Position numbers and translations under genes: made by a program
The notes under the pieces: generated by a model
What the model saw: only the letters and a program-made list of their open reading frames with translations
Told to the model about the DNA's origin: nothing
The model's database searches: none
In this document: positions 5,121 to 6,029 of the stretch, in pieces
Numbering within the stretch: position 1 is the stretch's first letter
Layout: each line of letters begins with the position of its first letter
DNA from: Bacteroidales bacterium UBA3382
GTDB lineage: Bacteria; Bacteroidota; Bacteroidia; Bacteroidales; UBA932
DNA: 6,029 nucleotides
Assembly (NCBI GenBank): GCA_002358965.1
Contig: DEPW01000098.1
Coordinates: 13,434-19,462, forward strand
Reading direction: 5' to 3'

Positions 5121-6029
5121 TATGCCGAATGCTTTTCTGATCATCTCTGTCGAGTCGAGAAGTTCCCAGCCGAAGAACTGTACTTCCTTGATGTATTTTT
5201 CCCCTCCGGGTCTGACGAATTCGACATTTCCCTTGTACGGCTTCCTTCCGAAATGCCCGTATGCGGCGGTAGGCTCGTATATCGGATTGAGCAATTGGAA
5301 TTTTTCCACAATCTTCGACGGTCTCAGGTCGAAGAGCTGTCCTATCTTTGTCGCGATTTCGCTGTCGCTCTCTTTCACCTTGGAGGTGCCGTAGGTGTCC
5401 ACGAAGATGCTCAGCGGCCTTGCCACGCCGATGGCGTATGAGATTTGCACAACCATCCTGTCTGCTACTCCGGCAGCTACCATGTTCTTGGCAATGTATC
5501 TTGCCGCGTAGGCTCCCGAGCGGTCTACCTTGCTGGAGTCTTTCCCGGAAAAGGCCCCGCCTCCGTGAGCTGCCATCCCGCCGTAACTGTCTACCACGAT
5601 CTTCCTGCCCGTAAGGCCGGTGTCTCCGTGAGGGCCTCCGATCACGAATTTTCCTGTAGGGTTGACATGGAGTATGTAACCGTCTTTGAACAAGGCCGCT
5701 GTCTCGGCGGGAAGCGTGGATATGAGGCGAGGGAGCAGGATGTGTTCCACATCGCCGCGTATTACGCGCTGCATTTCGGCGTCATCGTCTTTGATGAATT
5801 CGTCATGCTGGGTGGATATTACTATGGTGTGCACCTTCAGGGGAGTCCCGTCTTCAGCGTACTCGATCGTAAACTGTGATTTGGCATCCGGACGGAGGTA
5901 GGTCATCTGCTTGCCTTCGCGCCTTATGTCCGCAAGGATTTTGAGCGCCTGGTGCGAAAGCGCTATCGGAAGAGGCATGTAATCTTCGGTTTCCGTACAT
6001 GCGTAACCGAACATCATTCCCTGGTCGCC
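5112..6029 (-). CDS. metK: S-adenosylmethionine synthetase (methionine adenosyltransferase), N-terminus beyond window
   Basis: MetK condenses ATP and methionine to S-adenosylmethionine, releasing phosphate and pyrophosphate; it is a cytosolic, Mg2+/K+-dependent tetrameric enzyme. The frame is open through the right edge, giving 305 C-terminal residues. The ATG at 6017 is internal: the codons before it complete the conserved GDQGMMFGYACTET motif. Other signatures are ISTQHDEF (71-78), GGPHGDTGLTGRKIVVDSYGG (131-151), the ATP-phosphate loop GGGAFSGKD (156-164) followed by KVDRSGAYAARY (167-178), QISYAIGVARPLSI (195-208) and TAAYGHFGR (254-262). The segment between GHFGR and the terminal FFGWE is longer than in E. 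coli (KPYKGNVEFVRPGGEKY and on), which I take to be typical of the Bacteroidota form. By comparison with full-length enzymes roughly 110-130 N-terminal residues lie outside the window. The stop is TAA at 5112-5114, and the gene converges on smpB. Confidence 0.97.
   Translation of the reverse strand, partial: GDQGMMFGYACTETEDYMPLPIALSHQALKILADIRREGKQMTYLRPDAKSQFTIEYAEDGTPLKVHTIVISTQHDEFIKDDDAEMQRVIRGDVEHILLPRLISTLPAETAALFKDGYILHVNPTGKFVIGGPHGDTGLTGRKIVVDSYGGMAAHGGGAFSGKDSSKVDRSGAYAARYIAKNMVAAGVADRMVVQISYAIGVARPLSIFVDTYGTSKVKESDSEIATKIGQLFDLRPSKIVEKFQLLNPIYEPTAAYGHFGRKPYKGNVEFVRPGGEKYIKEVQFFGWELLDSTEMIRKAFGIKG

Overview
This window looks like ordinary core chromosome of a Bacteroidota bacterium, most likely order Bacteroidales. 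The evidence is the protein style of Lgt, MiaA, SmpB and MetK, a very large AsmA-family protein, the absence of obvious Shine-Dalgarno sequences, and promoter boxes of the TAnnTTTG type used by the Bacteroidota primary sigma factor. I cannot place it to genus. I see no insertion sequence, phage gene, CRISPR array, tRNA or rRNA.

Layout. The left edge (1-294, +) is the C-terminal end of lgt, the prolipoprotein diacylglyceryl transferase. It converges, across an 82-bp gap, on a two-gene minus-strand unit: miaA (start chosen at 4342) followed 9 nt later by a 1010-residue AsmA-family membrane-anchored protein (3409-377). A 240-bp divergent intergenic region (4343-4582) separates miaA from smpB (4583-5032, +). 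smpB converges on metK (minus strand, N-terminal part beyond the right edge) across 79 bp that hold two hairpins, one suited to ending each transcript.

Functionally these are housekeeping genes. Lgt starts lipoprotein maturation. The AsmA-like protein probably works in envelope lipid homeostasis. MiaA modifies A37 of tRNAs reading UNN codons. SmpB rescues stalled ribosomes with tmRNA. MetK makes S-adenosylmethionine. Only miaA and the AsmA gene appear to share a transcript.

The part most worth a second look is the miaA/smpB intergenic region. Besides a -7 box for each flanking gene it contains a third promoter on the + strand (TTTG, 19-nt spacer, TAAATTTG at 4414-4444). That promoter is followed by a GC-rich stem-loop and then an 8-bp perfect hairpin with a T-rich tail that ends just before the smpB -7 box. 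This is the layout of a free-standing small RNA of about 108 nt, or of an attenuated leader. A 14-bp dyad (4402-4415) sits between the two divergent promoters. These are inferences from sequence pattern only.
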